A stretch of DNA of 64,000 bases from contig JAJDUT010000104.1 of assembly GCA_022826515.1 (NCBI GenBank), positions 29,703 through 93,702 on the forward strand. The letters are read 5' to 3'. Below the pieces are notes generated by a model. That model saw only the letters and a list, made by a program, of their open reading frames with translations, ran no database searches and was not told the DNA's origin. Source of the DNA: Candidatus Latescibacterota bacterium (GTDB lineage: Bacteria > Latescibacterota > UBA2968 > UBA8231). Position 1 is the stretch's first letter, and the number at the start of each line of letters is the position of its first letter. Positions 16,685 to 25,269 of the stretch are shown here, one piece after another. The position numbers and the translations under genes are program-made.

Positions 16685-16773
16685 AAATTAGGAATTAGGA
16701 ATTGCCCCGCCCGTCCCTTCCGCCGCTTGGGGGGTGGGTAATTCTTAATTCTTAATTCTTAATTCCTAATTCT
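16671..16773. repeat. Palindromic GAATTAGGAATTA repeat cluster between convergent genes
   Basis: Left arm: short direct copies of GAATTAGGAATTA (16671-16703). Middle: a GC-rich core with CCCCGCCC and GGGGTGGG. Right arm: the reverse-complement series (AATTCTTAATTCCTAATTC, 16740-16773). The whole can fold into one long hairpin. It supplies the final codons and stop codons of both flanking convergent genes and may act as a two-way terminator. A second copy lies at 55959-56026. Confidence 0.85.
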
Positions 16774-17649
16774 AGGATTGATCTGCAAATCCCACGCGCG
16801 CCAGTAGTACTTGAGCGGGTCGTCCGCGTCCCACTTGGCGTAAAGGTCTTCCCAATCCGTAAAGTGCATGTGCGGCTCCAGCGAGTCTTCGCGCACCGGG
16901 TGGCTCATGGGCTGGTAGCGATAGTCGAGTGAGATGCGCAGGCGGTCGCCGCTTTGGTTGTCTTGGCCCTGATGCGCGGTGAGGCTGTGGCATATCAGCA
17001 CATCGCCAGCGACAAAATCGCCGCCCGCCCACAGCGTATCTTCGGGCAACTCGACGGCGTGGCCGCCCGCGCCGGTCGCCTTTGTAACGTCTAGCTTGCC
17101 TAACTTGTGGCTGCCCGGCGCTACCGCCAAACTGCCCAGCGCAGCCGGACAGTCGCCAGCCGGAATCCACGCGGTCCACGTCTCGTCAGTGCCGCCGATG
17201 TAGAAATTGTCTTGGTGCGGCGGCGTGGTGTGCGTCAGGGCGTTGGGAAAAATTACCCGGCAGATATTGCGGCTGTGGGGCAGAGCCTCCTCGCCGAAGA
17301 GCGTGGCGAACATCGCCATAATCGCCGGATGCAAAGCCAAGGCGTTGAAGGCGCGCAACCGCTGGACATCGATGTAAAAGGCGATCCACTCGGGCGCGTT
17401 CCCTTCGATGAAAAGCTCCCCGTCGTGCGCGATTCCCTCCATCAAGGGCGCGTCGTCATCGAGCCAGCCGTGCTTTTGACAAACTTCGAGGATCTGGCGG
17501 CGCAGATCGAGCACTGACTCTGAATCTAACAGCAAGCGGAAGAACAAATAGCCCTGCTCGGCCGCGCGCTCGCGCAAGGCGTCGGGTGCTTCGAGCAGGG
17601 GGGTGGAATCGACGAAAGGTTCGAGGTTAATCATGGTTTGCTGGGCCAT
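16759..17649 (-). CDS. Phytanoyl-CoA dioxygenase (PhyH) family oxygenase
   Basis: This 296-residue non-haem Fe(II)/2-oxoglutarate oxygenase starts at ATG 17649 after GAGGAG; the frame also runs upstream to 17694. The iron ligands are the HQD motif (PPHQDNFYIGG) and the later His in SLTAHQGQD, with the 2-oxoglutarate Arg a little further on (RLRISLDYR). Such enzymes hydroxylate or demethylate small molecules; the substrate is unknown. It is immediately downstream of the gamma-glutamylcyclotransferase-like gene (4-base gap) and probably co-transcribed. Its last residues (RIRN-stop) are encoded by the intergenic palindromic repeat. Confidence 0.88.
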   Translation of the reverse strand: MAQQTMINLEPFVDSTPLLEAPDALRERAAEQGYLFFRLLLDSESVLDLRRQILEVCQKHGWLDDDAPLMEGIAHDGELFIEGNAPEWIAFYIDVQRLRAFNALALHPAIMAMFATLFGEEALPHSRNICRVIFPNALTHTTPPHQDNFYIGGTDETWTAWIPAGDCPAALGSLAVAPGSHKLGKLDVTKATGAGGHAVELPEDTLWAGGDFVAGDVLICHSLTAHQGQDNQSGDRLRISLDYRYQPMSHPVREDSLEPHMHFTDWEDLYAKWDADDPLKYYWRAWDLQINPRIRN

Positions 17650-17653
17650 TAAC

Positions 17654-18106
17654 TCACTCCTCTTCTTTGTCCCAAAAAGCGTGTAAGATAGCAATATACT
17701 CGTCGGAAAGTCCGTGCTCAGTCGCCCCCTGAATGACGGCGTTGAGGTATTCCTCCGAAGGCGGGTAGTGATGTCCGGCGTCGAGGCGGGGGAGATACGT
17801 CCAAACTTCGCCGAGCTCAGGTATGGTTATCATGTCCCGCCGGTACTTGGTGCCCTCGCTTTCGTAGTGGTCGAGGCGTCTGAAGTCGTCCTCGGTCACT
17901 GCATAGATGACGCCTTCGACGTACGCGTCTTCGTTGGGCCGGATGCTGGCCACGCCCATGCCGCTGCGCGTGAAGGAGATCATCGGAAAACACAGCTCGT
18001 AGCCTACCAAGCGCACCACAGAGTGAACGCGAGCACCTGGGCAGCGAGCCTGCATCTGACTCCAGAGCAAATTGGACCCGTAGGCAAAGTAGAGCATTTC
18101 AGCCAT
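17654..18106 (-). CDS. Gamma-glutamylcyclotransferase-like (AIG2/GGCT) protein
   Basis: The start at ATG 18106 (MAEMLYFAYGSNL), after GGAG, gives 150 residues. FAYGSNLLWSQM near the N-terminus is the glycine-bearing substrate loop of the family. The Glu in YESEGTKY (near residue 85) is in the position of the catalytic acid. The family releases 5-oxoproline from gamma-glutamyl amines or dipeptides and also has tailoring roles. The gene precedes the PhyH gene by four bases, so the two may act on one small molecule; this is inference from spacing only. Confidence 0.82.
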   Translation of the reverse strand: MAEMLYFAYGSNLLWSQMQARCPGARVHSVVRLVGYELCFPMISFTRSGMGVASIRPNEDAYVEGVIYAVTEDDFRRLDHYESEGTKYRRDMITIPELGEVWTYLPRLDAGHHYPPSEEYLNAVIQGATEHGLSDEYIAILHAFWDKEEE

Positions 18107-18254
18107 TACCCGATCTCCTGTGGATTTTGACAAGAAGTGCGGATATAGTACCATTCAGACTCGCCGCACGCAAACTTTGCATCTCCCTATACCCAAACCC
18201 AACTCTTAGAAGCAACGCAGATGCTGGATGGGTAATTTCGACGGAGAATGGTCC

Positions 18255-19802
18255 ATGAACAAACGCAAACTGCCTATCGGCATTCAGACCTTCCGCAAAA
18301 TCCGCGCCGAGGACTACTACTACGTCGATAAAACCCCCTACATCCGCCAATTACTCGACGAGGACACGCATTATTTCCTGTCGCGTCCGCGGCGCTTCGG
18401 CAAGAGCCTATTCCTAGACACGCTCAAGGAGCTGTTCGAGGGCAACCAAGTACTTTTCGCCGGGCTGCACATCCACGACCACTGGGATTGGTCGGTGCGC
18501 CATCCGGTCCTGCGGCTCAGCTTTGGCCGCGGCAACTTCAAGGAGCCCGGCTACGTGGAGGCCAACCTTATGGCGCAATTGGATGCCGTCGAACGCCAGA
18601 CTGGTGTAGCGTCGGATTACGGCACCGGGCCTGAACGGTTTGCTCATCTACTAGAGGTGCTGCATGACCAGACCGGGCAGACGGTGGCGGTACTGGTCGA
18701 CGAATACGACAAGCCGATTCTCGACGCGCTAGAGGTGCCGGACATAGCCCGCGCCAACCGCGACTTTCTGCGCGGCCTCTACGCAGCCATCAAGGACAGC
18801 GACGCGCATGTCCGCTTCACGTTCCTCACCGGGGTGAGCAAGTTTTCCAAGGTCAGCCTGTTTTCTGGCCTCAACAACCTCACCGATATCACCCTCGAAC
18901 CGTCCTACTCGGCGATCTGCGGCTACACCGAGACGGATCTAGATACCGTGTTCGCGCCGGAACTGCCCGGCTTGGACCGAGACCAAATCCGCGCCTGGTA
19001 CAACGGCTACAGTTGGCTGGGCGACGAGAAAGTGTATAACCCCTTCGACATCCTCCTGCTGTTGCGCCGCCGCCGTTTCGCCGCCTATTGGTTTGAGACC
19101 GGCACGCCGACGTTTCTGATCGAAACGCTTTGCAAGCGCCACATCAGTTCCTTAGAACTCGGCGAAATGGTCGGCAGCGATGAGTTGTTATCGACCTTCG
19201 ACGTAGAAGACATCGCCATTGAGGCGCTGCTGTTCCAGACCGGCTACCTGACGATAACCGACGAGGAAGACGTGGGCGGCAAGGCCCTCTACCGCTTGGG
19301 CTATCCTAACCGGGAGGTGCGACAGAGCCTTAACGAGAGCCTGCTGCGCTATCTCGTGCGGGATTCGACGCGGCAGATGGCCAACAGCGTACAGCTCTAC
19401 CGGCTGCTGGAGGCCAACAACTTCACCGGGCTGGAGACGCTATTCCACGCTTTCTTCGCCAGCATTCCCTACGAGTGGTATGTCAACAACGACATCGCTA
19501 ATTACGAGGGCTACTACGCCAGCGTATTCTACTCCTACTTCGCGGCACTCGGCCTAGACATTACAGTGGAGGACAGCAGCAGCCACGGACGGCTGGACAT
19601 GGCGGTTCTGTTCAACGCTCACGTCTATCTGTTCGAGTTTAAGGTAGTAGAACTGTCGTCGTCGGGCGCGGCATTGACGCAGTTGCAGGAACGGTGCTAC
19701 GCGGACAAATATCGCGCCTTAGAGCAGCCGATGTACTTGATTGGTGTGGAGTTCAGTAAGGACGAGCGCAATGTCACGGCGTTTGCGGTGGAGCAGGCAT
19801 GA
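18255..19802 (+). CDS. AAA-ATPase-like / PD-(D/E)XK nuclease protein (DUF1703 family), copy 1
   Basis: The start at ATG 18255 (MNKRKLPIGIQTF), after GGAGAA, gives 515 residues. The N-terminal half is the AAA-ATPase-like domain: Walker A-like SRPRRFGKSLFLDTL near residues 44-58 and Walker B-like AVLVDEYDKPI near 148-158. The C-terminal third ends in a PD-(D/E)XK nuclease core with GRLDMAV and LFEFKVVE, where Asp and Glu-x-Lys are the catalytic set. The family is multi-copy in many gut and marine bacteria. Its function is unproven; defence or mobile-element roles have been suggested. A near twin lies one gene downstream. Confidence 0.85.
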   Translation: MNKRKLPIGIQTFRKIRAEDYYYVDKTPYIRQLLDEDTHYFLSRPRRFGKSLFLDTLKELFEGNQVLFAGLHIHDHWDWSVRHPVLRLSFGRGNFKEPGYVEANLMAQLDAVERQTGVASDYGTGPERFAHLLEVLHDQTGQTVAVLVDEYDKPILDALEVPDIARANRDFLRGLYAAIKDSDAHVRFTFLTGVSKFSKVSLFSGLNNLTDITLEPSYSAICGYTETDLDTVFAPELPGLDRDQIRAWYNGYSWLGDEKVYNPFDILLLLRRRRFAAYWFETGTPTFLIETLCKRHISSLELGEMVGSDELLSTFDVEDIAIEALLFQTGYLTITDEEDVGGKALYRLGYPNREVRQSLNESLLRYLVRDSTRQMANSVQLYRLLEANNFTGLETLFHAFFASIPYEWYVNNDIANYEGYYASVFYSYFAALGLDITVEDSSSHGRLDMAVLFNAHVYLFEFKVVELSSSGAALTQLQERCYADKYRALEQPMYLIGVEFSKDERNVTAFAVEQA

Positions 19803-19968
19803 TATAGCAACCCCTGAGTACATGACACCTGGCTTGAATCTGGCGCGAGGCCAGACGATATTCAGAATGTTGCCCCGATTTCTAGCGGATTGAAACCACG
19901 ACCCACGTCGTGCCGGCAGTTACAAAAAACCTAAAAGCACCATCCAACATCCAAGCGAGAGGATCACC

Positions 19969-20532
19969 ATGAGCTTTGAACAAGCCGTAGCCAAAGTGCT
20001 GGACCACGAAGGCGGCTTTGTAGATGACCCCGCCGACCGGGGCGGCATGACCTTTATGGGCATTTCGCGCCGGTGGTTCCCCGACGAATCCCTTTGGGAG
20101 AAGATCGACGCCTTGTTGGACGAAGGTCGAAACCCCAATGAAGCAATGGACGAACTACGCCCCGACGTGACGGGCTTTTACCGGCGCGAGTTTTGGGACA
20201 AGCACGGTTGCGAAACCTTGCCCGAAAGCATCAAGGAGCGCCACTTTGATTTTACCATCAATGCCGGCGCAGGATCATCTACCAAGATCATCCAGATTCT
20301 TGGCAATGTCTTTTGCCAAGAGGAACTCGGCGGCGTCATCGACGAAGATGGCCTTACCGGTCCCGCCACCCGTCGAGCCATCGAGGCACTAGGCAACCTC
20401 GACGAGAATATGCAAGAGATTCTGCCGATTGCGTACCGCTCCCTGCAGGGCGTCCACTTTCTCGACATCTACAAGTCCAATCGCAGTCAAAGCCGATTCA
20501 TTCGCGGCTGGCTACTCAATCGAGCCAGCTAA
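19969..20532 (+). CDS. Glycoside hydrolase family 108 lysozyme-like protein
   Basis: This 187-residue protein starts at ATG 19969 after GAGAGG. The N-terminal DHEGGFVDDPADRGGMTFMGIS holds the E-G-G catalytic motif and the D-P-x-D-x-G-G signature of GH108 muramidases. The C-terminal part (about 115-180) is like the PG_binding_3 domain. Such enzymes cut peptidoglycan and are common as phage endolysins, but no holin or other phage gene is adjacent and no signal peptide is visible. It lies between two near-identical ATPase/nuclease genes, which may have carried it along. Confidence 0.85.
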   Translation: MSFEQAVAKVLDHEGGFVDDPADRGGMTFMGISRRWFPDESLWEKIDALLDEGRNPNEAMDELRPDVTGFYRREFWDKHGCETLPESIKERHFDFTINAGAGSSTKIIQILGNVFCQEELGGVIDEDGLTGPATRRAIEALGNLDENMQEILPIAYRSLQGVHFLDIYKSNRSQSRFIRGWLLNRAS

Positions 20533-20622
20533 CGCCTACCCTTGTTCCCGTAATCTCTTGCAAGACAAGAAGAACTGTGGCATACTGTTTTGGGCTTAGG
20601 ATCCGAATAGAGCAAAGAGTCC

Positions 20623-22173
20623 ATGCGCAGACGCAAACTACCCATAGGCATTCAAACCTTCCGCGAGCTCCGCGAAGATAACTGCTACTACGTCGATAAA
20701 ACCGCCTATATCCGCCAGTTACTCGACGAGGGTAAGCACTATTTTCTGTCGCGCCCACGGCGTTTCGGCAAGAGCCTGTTCCTCGACACGCTCAAGGAAC
20801 TGTTCGAGGGCAACGAGCCGCTGTTCGAGGGGCTTTGCATCCACGACCGCTGGGACTGGTCGGTGCGTCATCCCGTCCTGCGCCTCGACTTCAGCAGCGG
20901 CACCTACCAAGGGCCGGACGACTTGCGGGAGGAAGTGGCGGCGCAACTGAACGCCTTGGAGGAGGAAGCGGCGATCACTCCTCGCGCCGACGAGACCGCC
21001 CCGGCCCGCTTCCGCTACTTGATGAAGGTGCTACACGAGCGCAGCGGGCAGCGCGTGGCGGTGCTGGTTGATGAATACGACAAGCCGATTCTCGACGCGC
21101 TGGAAGTGCCAGAAATAGCCCGTGCCAACCGCGACTTGCTGCGCGGCCTGTATTCTACCGTGAAGTTTGCCGACGCCCACATCCGCTTCAGCTTCCTCAC
21201 CGGAGTAAGCAAGTTCTCCAAGGTCAGCCTGTTCTCCGGCCTCAACAACCTGATCGACCTCACCCTCGACCCGCGTTACTCGGCCATTTGCGGCTATACC
21301 GAGACTGATCTAGACACCGTGTTCGCGCCGGAGCTTCCGGGCCTCGACCGGGACGCGATCGGCACTTGGTACAACGGCTACAACTGGCTCGGCGAGGAGA
21401 AGGTGTACAACCCCTTCGACGTGTTGCTGCTGTTCCGCAATCGCGAGTTCGGTGCCTACTGGTTCGAGACCGGCACGCCAGCGTTCCTAGTCGAGACGCT
21501 GTTCAAGCGGCGGGTAAGCTCCCTAGCGTTGGATAACATGATAGGCAGCAGCGATCTGTTGTCGGCCTTTGACGTGGACGCCATCGCCCCCGAAGCACTC
21601 TTGTTCCAGACCGGCTACCTCACCATTCGCCGCACCGAGCGGCGCGGGAGTAGGACATACTATCGGCTCGGCTACCCCAACTTGGAGGTGCGGCAGAGCC
21701 TGAACGAGAGCTTGCTGAATCACCTGATCGGGGATGCCTCGCGCCGGGCGGCGCACAGTGCCCAGCTCTACGACCTGCTGGAGGCCAACGACTTCGCCGG
21801 GCTTAAGACCCTGTTCCATGCCTTCTTCGCCAGCATCCCCTACGAGTGGTACACCAACAACGACATCGCCCGCTACGAAGGCTACTACGCCAGCGTGTTC
21901 TACTCCTATTTCGCGGGATTGGGATTGGACATCGCGGTCGAAGATAGCAGCAGCCACGGCCGGCTGGACATGGCGGTTCTGTTCAACAACAATGTCTATC
22001 TGTTTGAGTTCAAGGTGGTCGAACTTTCGTCAGCAGGGGCGGCGATGGCGCAGTTAAAAGAGCGGCGCTACGCAGATAAGTACCGCGCCTTGGGCCAGCC
22101 GATTCACCTGATCGCCGTCGAGTTCAGCAAGGACGAGCGCAACTTGGTGGCGTTTGCAGTGGAACGCACCTGA
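20623..22173 (+). CDS. AAA-ATPase-like / PD-(D/E)XK nuclease protein (DUF1703 family), copy 2
   Basis: This 516-residue protein is a close paralogue of the gene at 18255-19802, with long identical blocks (FLSRPRRFGKSLFLDTLKEL, LVDEYDKPILDALEVP, YYASVFYSYFAGLGLDI). The Walker motifs and the C-terminal nuclease motifs (GRLDMAV, LFEFKVVE) are intact, so both copies look functional. Divergence is concentrated around residues 95-130 and 345-365. No strong ribosome-binding site precedes ATG 20623. With copy 1 it brackets the GH108 gene, which suggests a duplication that trapped it or a locus prone to recombination. Confidence 0.85.
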   Translation: MRRRKLPIGIQTFRELREDNCYYVDKTAYIRQLLDEGKHYFLSRPRRFGKSLFLDTLKELFEGNEPLFEGLCIHDRWDWSVRHPVLRLDFSSGTYQGPDDLREEVAAQLNALEEEAAITPRADETAPARFRYLMKVLHERSGQRVAVLVDEYDKPILDALEVPEIARANRDLLRGLYSTVKFADAHIRFSFLTGVSKFSKVSLFSGLNNLIDLTLDPRYSAICGYTETDLDTVFAPELPGLDRDAIGTWYNGYNWLGEEKVYNPFDVLLLFRNREFGAYWFETGTPAFLVETLFKRRVSSLALDNMIGSSDLLSAFDVDAIAPEALLFQTGYLTIRRTERRGSRTYYRLGYPNLEVRQSLNESLLNHLIGDASRRAAHSAQLYDLLEANDFAGLKTLFHAFFASIPYEWYTNNDIARYEGYYASVFYSYFAGLGLDIAVEDSSSHGRLDMAVLFNNNVYLFEFKVVELSSAGAAMAQLKERRYADKYRALGQPIHLIAVEFSKDERNLVAFAVERT

Positions 22174-22201
22174 TAGCCAACCGAAACAAAGGAAAACACC
22201 C

Positions 22202-23293
22202 GTGAAAGCCTGGCGTTTCTATGCCTTCGGCGACATGCGGCTCGACGATATTGAGCTAGCGGCCTGCCCACCCGACCACGTGCTAGTCGAGCCGCTGGTA
22301 GTCCAACCCAGTGCCACCGAAGCCCAGCTCGCCTTTGGGATTCCAACCCTAGCCTACGACCACGTCAAGAACCGGCTGGAGACAGACGCGCCGATCCAGC
22401 TCTTCGGCCACGAGTTTTGCGCCCGAATCGTAGAAGTCGGCTCAGCCGTTACTGGTTACGCACCCGGCGACCGCGTGGCGGCCCGCGCCAAGCTGCCCTG
22501 CGGCGACTGCTCCCTGTGCCACTCTCAGCGCAGCGACGACTGCCGCCGCGGCCCGATCATCGGCTTCCAACTACCCGGCTGCTTTGCCGAGCGCGCCCTG
22601 CTCCCGGCCATCGCGCTGGTCAAGGTCGATGACCGCATCTCCGACAGCGAGGCCGCCACCCTGCAATCGCTGAGCGACAGCATCGCCGGAGTCGAGACCG
22701 CGCAGATCCGGCCGGGCGATTCGGTCGCCGTCTTTGGCCAAGGCAGCATGGGCATCGAGAGTATGCAGGCCGCACGCGCCTGCGGCGCTGGCCAGCTCAT
22801 CACCGTAGATGTGCGGCCCGAGGCGTGTGAAATCTCGCTCGCACTGGGTGCCGATCACGCCATCAACGCCAGCGAGGACGATCCAGTCGAAGCAATCCAC
22901 GACCTGACCGGCGGCGAGGGTGCCGACGTGGTATTCGAGTGCGCCGGCGGCAGCGTCAAGCTGGGACTAGCCGGCGACCGGGCGCTCAAACAGGCCATGC
23001 ACGCGGTGCGCTCCGGCGGCAAGCTAGTGGGCGTCTCTTGGTTTGGGGGACCCCTAGAACTGGACGTGGACCTGATGCGAGAGCGCAGCTTGCGCTACCT
23101 CTTCCCGGACATCAGCTCGCAGGCCCATCTGGAGTACACAGTGCGGCTGGTCGCCTCGGGACGCATCAGCATGAAACCCACCATCCGACACGTATTAGAG
23201 GGAATCGACAAGGTACCAGAGGCATTTGAAATCACGGCCCACAAAGCCCAGTACCAAGCCATTAATCCCGCGCAAGTCGTGATCGCCACTTAG
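22202..23293 (+). CDS. Zinc-dependent alcohol/polyol dehydrogenase (medium-chain)
   Basis: The start at GTG 22202 (MKAWRFYAFGDM) follows AAAGGA and gives 363 residues. The N-terminal catalytic half contains GHEFCARIVEVG and a structural zinc lobe with four cysteines (CGDCSLCHSQRSDDC). The Rossmann half has VAVFGQGSMGIESMQAARA. This is the sorbitol/threonine dehydrogenase type of enzyme; it oxidises a hydroxyl of an unidentified sugar or alcohol with NAD(P). It starts 28 bases after the ATPase/nuclease gene, but the functions do not suggest a shared operon. Confidence 0.85.
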   Translation: MKAWRFYAFGDMRLDDIELAACPPDHVLVEPLVVQPSATEAQLAFGIPTLAYDHVKNRLETDAPIQLFGHEFCARIVEVGSAVTGYAPGDRVAARAKLPCGDCSLCHSQRSDDCRRGPIIGFQLPGCFAERALLPAIALVKVDDRISDSEAATLQSLSDSIAGVETAQIRPGDSVAVFGQGSMGIESMQAARACGAGQLITVDVRPEACEISLALGADHAINASEDDPVEAIHDLTGGEGADVVFECAGGSVKLGLAGDRALKQAMHAVRSGGKLVGVSWFGGPLELDVDLMRERSLRYLFPDISSQAHLEYTVRLVASGRISMKPTIRHVLEGIDKVPEAFEITAHKAQYQAINPAQVVIAT

Positions 23294-23296
23294 AGA

Positions 23297-23368
23297 CTTG
23301 AACGATTTGAGCTGCTGATCGTCTCGTGCATCCTATTCTGCGTCCATCTGCGTCCATCTGCGGATTAT
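23297..23368. repeat. Interspersed repeat, TCTGCGTCCATCTGCGGAT family (copy 1)
   Basis: An intergenic block beginning CTTGAACGATTTGAG, passing through GATCGTCTCGTGC and TCCTATTCTGCG, and ending with two tandem CGTCCATCTG units and CGGATTAT. Related blocks are found at 29561-29621 and 44151-44200, always between genes. Confidence 0.8.
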
Positions 23369-24226
23369 CTAGATCGCTATATCTGGATAGTTCAACGGCA
23401 TCCCCGTCTTGCCCAAATCGTATTGCGCTATGTGCCAACGCCCCAAGTTGGCGCTGAGGAAGAGCGACCGATCCGGGCCGCAAAAGGCGATATTGGTCGG
23501 GGCCGCCATAGCAGTGCCCTCGTAATCGTCGGCCAAAACGTCGAGCTGGCCGTCGGCATACTGATAGATGCGGTCCGGGCGATAACAGGAGCAGTACAGA
23601 GTGCCTTCGTCGTCGAAAGCAAGACCATCGGGAACGGTCTGCGGAAGTTCGAACACGGTCTCGGCAGCACCAGCGCGGCCGTCGGCCTCAATTTTGATGC
23701 GGGCCACGCGCGGGTTGATGCTCATGGCCACATAGAGGTATTCGCCCGTCGCATCCAGCGCCGTGCCATTAGGGAAATCTGCCAGGGCGCGGCTCCACAC
23801 CTCGCCTTGGCCCCCCGGAGCGATCTTGCAAATCCAACCGTCGTTTTGGTGCCAGCCCCCGGAATTAGACACATACAGATTGCCAGCCGCGTCAAAGACC
23901 GGGTAGTTGGCCACAGTCAGCGGCACCTCACCCGCGCGGTCGCAATACGTGCTAACCGCGCCATCCGGCTCGACGCGCTTGACGTCGCCATTACAGACGT
24001 ACAAACGATGCTGGGCATCCTGACAGATGCCGCCGACAAAGCCATCAACTCGGGCGAACTCTTCGAACTCGCGCCGGGCCAAGTCAATGCGGTAAATCTG
24101 ACCCGCTTCGCCGCCGGCATAGGCATAGCCATCGCAGCCCCAAGCAATGCACTCGGGGTGATCGAGGCCGCTGCCAAAGTCGCCGATAATCGCTGAAATT
24201 TGGGTGTGGGTATCGAGAAGAGCCAT
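23369..24226 (-). CDS. SMP-30/gluconolactonase-like beta-propeller protein
   Basis: This 285-residue protein starts at ATG 24226 after GGAA. GSGLDHPECIAWGCDGYAYA near the N-terminus, NGTALDATGEYLYVA near residue 160 and PDGLAFDDEGTLYCS near 207 are the metal-binding blade motifs of the SMP-30/gluconolactonase/LRE fold. Family members hydrolyse sugar lactones (for example gluconolactone) in oxidative sugar catabolism. No signal peptide is seen, so it is probably cytoplasmic. It is divergent from the PhyH gene that follows. The substrate is unproven. Confidence 0.85.
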   Translation of the reverse strand: MALLDTHTQISAIIGDFGSGLDHPECIAWGCDGYAYAGGEAGQIYRIDLARREFEEFARVDGFVGGICQDAQHRLYVCNGDVKRVEPDGAVSTYCDRAGEVPLTVANYPVFDAAGNLYVSNSGGWHQNDGWICKIAPGGQGEVWSRALADFPNGTALDATGEYLYVAMSINPRVARIKIEADGRAGAAETVFELPQTVPDGLAFDDEGTLYCSCYRPDRIYQYADGQLDVLADDYEGTAMAAPTNIAFCGPDRSLFLSANLGRWHIAQYDLGKTGMPLNYPDIAI

Positions 24227-24362
24227 AACGTTCCTTTCGCAATAGAGGTATCAGGTCGGCCTCGACGGTAATTCAAAGTCGCCGCGCCGACAAGCCCCTT
24301 ATTGACAGCCACCCACGGGTGCGCTATGGTCTGCTCTCCCAACATTCACCCCGCGAGGTCCC

Positions 24363-25214
24363 GTGCAATTTTCACGACTAACGCCAGAACAACGCGAATC
24401 CTTCGACGCCAACGGCTATCTCATCGTCCCCAACGCGCTCGATCAGGAAACCATTGCCCAAGTCGCCGCAGCCGCCGACCGCTTGATGGACGACTTCGCC
24501 TACGAGGGCTACTACCAGCACCGCCGCGACGGTATCGTCCAAGATCCCACCCTCGCCAAACTAGCTACCTCCTCAGCGCTCGTTCCACTCGTCATCCAAC
24601 TCCTCGGCACCCACATCCACATCACCAACACAGCCCTGATCTACAAACACCCCCAGCCCGCCGACGACCCCGGCGACTGCACTTGGCACCGCGACGTCGG
24701 CGTCCACCTCGACTTGGGCCACGTCCATCTCCCGCGCGTTGGCCTCAAGGTCGGCTACTGCCTCACCGACATGGACGGACCTCACACCGGTGCCACGCTC
24801 TTTGCACCCGGCAGCAATCGCCTCGCCGAACCTATCGTCATTCCCAAAGACCAAATCCATCCCGCAGAATACCTCGAACCCCGCCTCAAAGCCGGCGACG
24901 CCTTTCTCTTTGAAAGCCGCATCTACCACGGCGCGGAGATCAACAGCCAAGACCACGTCTCCAAAGTCGCGATGTTCGGCTATCACTATAGCTGGATCCG
25001 CCCCGACTACTACCTGCGCTACTATGCCGACGAGGTCCAGCCGAGCGCGACCGTAGTCGCCAATCTCGACGACGTCGGTCGCCAGCTCCTAGGGGCTACC
25101 GCCGACGCCCAAGGGCGCGAAGACCCCAACGGCATCCACTGGTCCATTGCCGAATGGGCCGCCGAGCACGGCTTGTCTTTGGAAAGGGCACCGCAGCGAA
25201 TCGACGCGGTGTGA
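24363..25214 (+). CDS. Phytanoyl-CoA dioxygenase (PhyH) family oxygenase
   Basis: This 283-residue protein starts at GTG 24363 after GAGG. It opens with the usual FDANGYLIVPNAL segment. The iron ligands are HRD (TWHRDVGVH) and the late His in RIYHGAEIN, with the rest of the double-stranded beta-helix between them. The very Asp/His-rich segment HLDLGHVHLPRVGLKVGY follows the first ligands. It is monocistronic and divergent from the SMP-30 gene, with which it shares an upstream region of about 135 bases. Substrate unknown. Confidence 0.88.
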   Translation: MQFSRLTPEQRESFDANGYLIVPNALDQETIAQVAAAADRLMDDFAYEGYYQHRRDGIVQDPTLAKLATSSALVPLVIQLLGTHIHITNTALIYKHPQPADDPGDCTWHRDVGVHLDLGHVHLPRVGLKVGYCLTDMDGPHTGATLFAPGSNRLAEPIVIPKDQIHPAEYLEPRLKAGDAFLFESRIYHGAEINSQDHVSKVAMFGYHYSWIRPDYYLRYYADEVQPSATVVANLDDVGRQLLGATADAQGREDPNGIHWSIAEWAAEHGLSLERAPQRIDAV

Positions 25215-25269
25215 GGTTAGCACGGCATGCTATGCAAGAGGAAAAAATCTCCGCGTCGAGAAAATAGGA

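Noticed and set aside
19870..19897. A 28-base stretch starting GTTGCCCCGA and ending GATTGAAAC that looks like a type I CRISPR repeat
   Set aside because: There is only one copy, no spacer-repeat periodicity around it and no cas gene in the window, so it is not an array; at most a relic or chance match.
19969..20532. Prophage suggested by the GH108 endolysin-like gene
   Set aside because: No holin, tail, portal, terminase or integrase genes nearby; the flanks are ATPase/nuclease twins.
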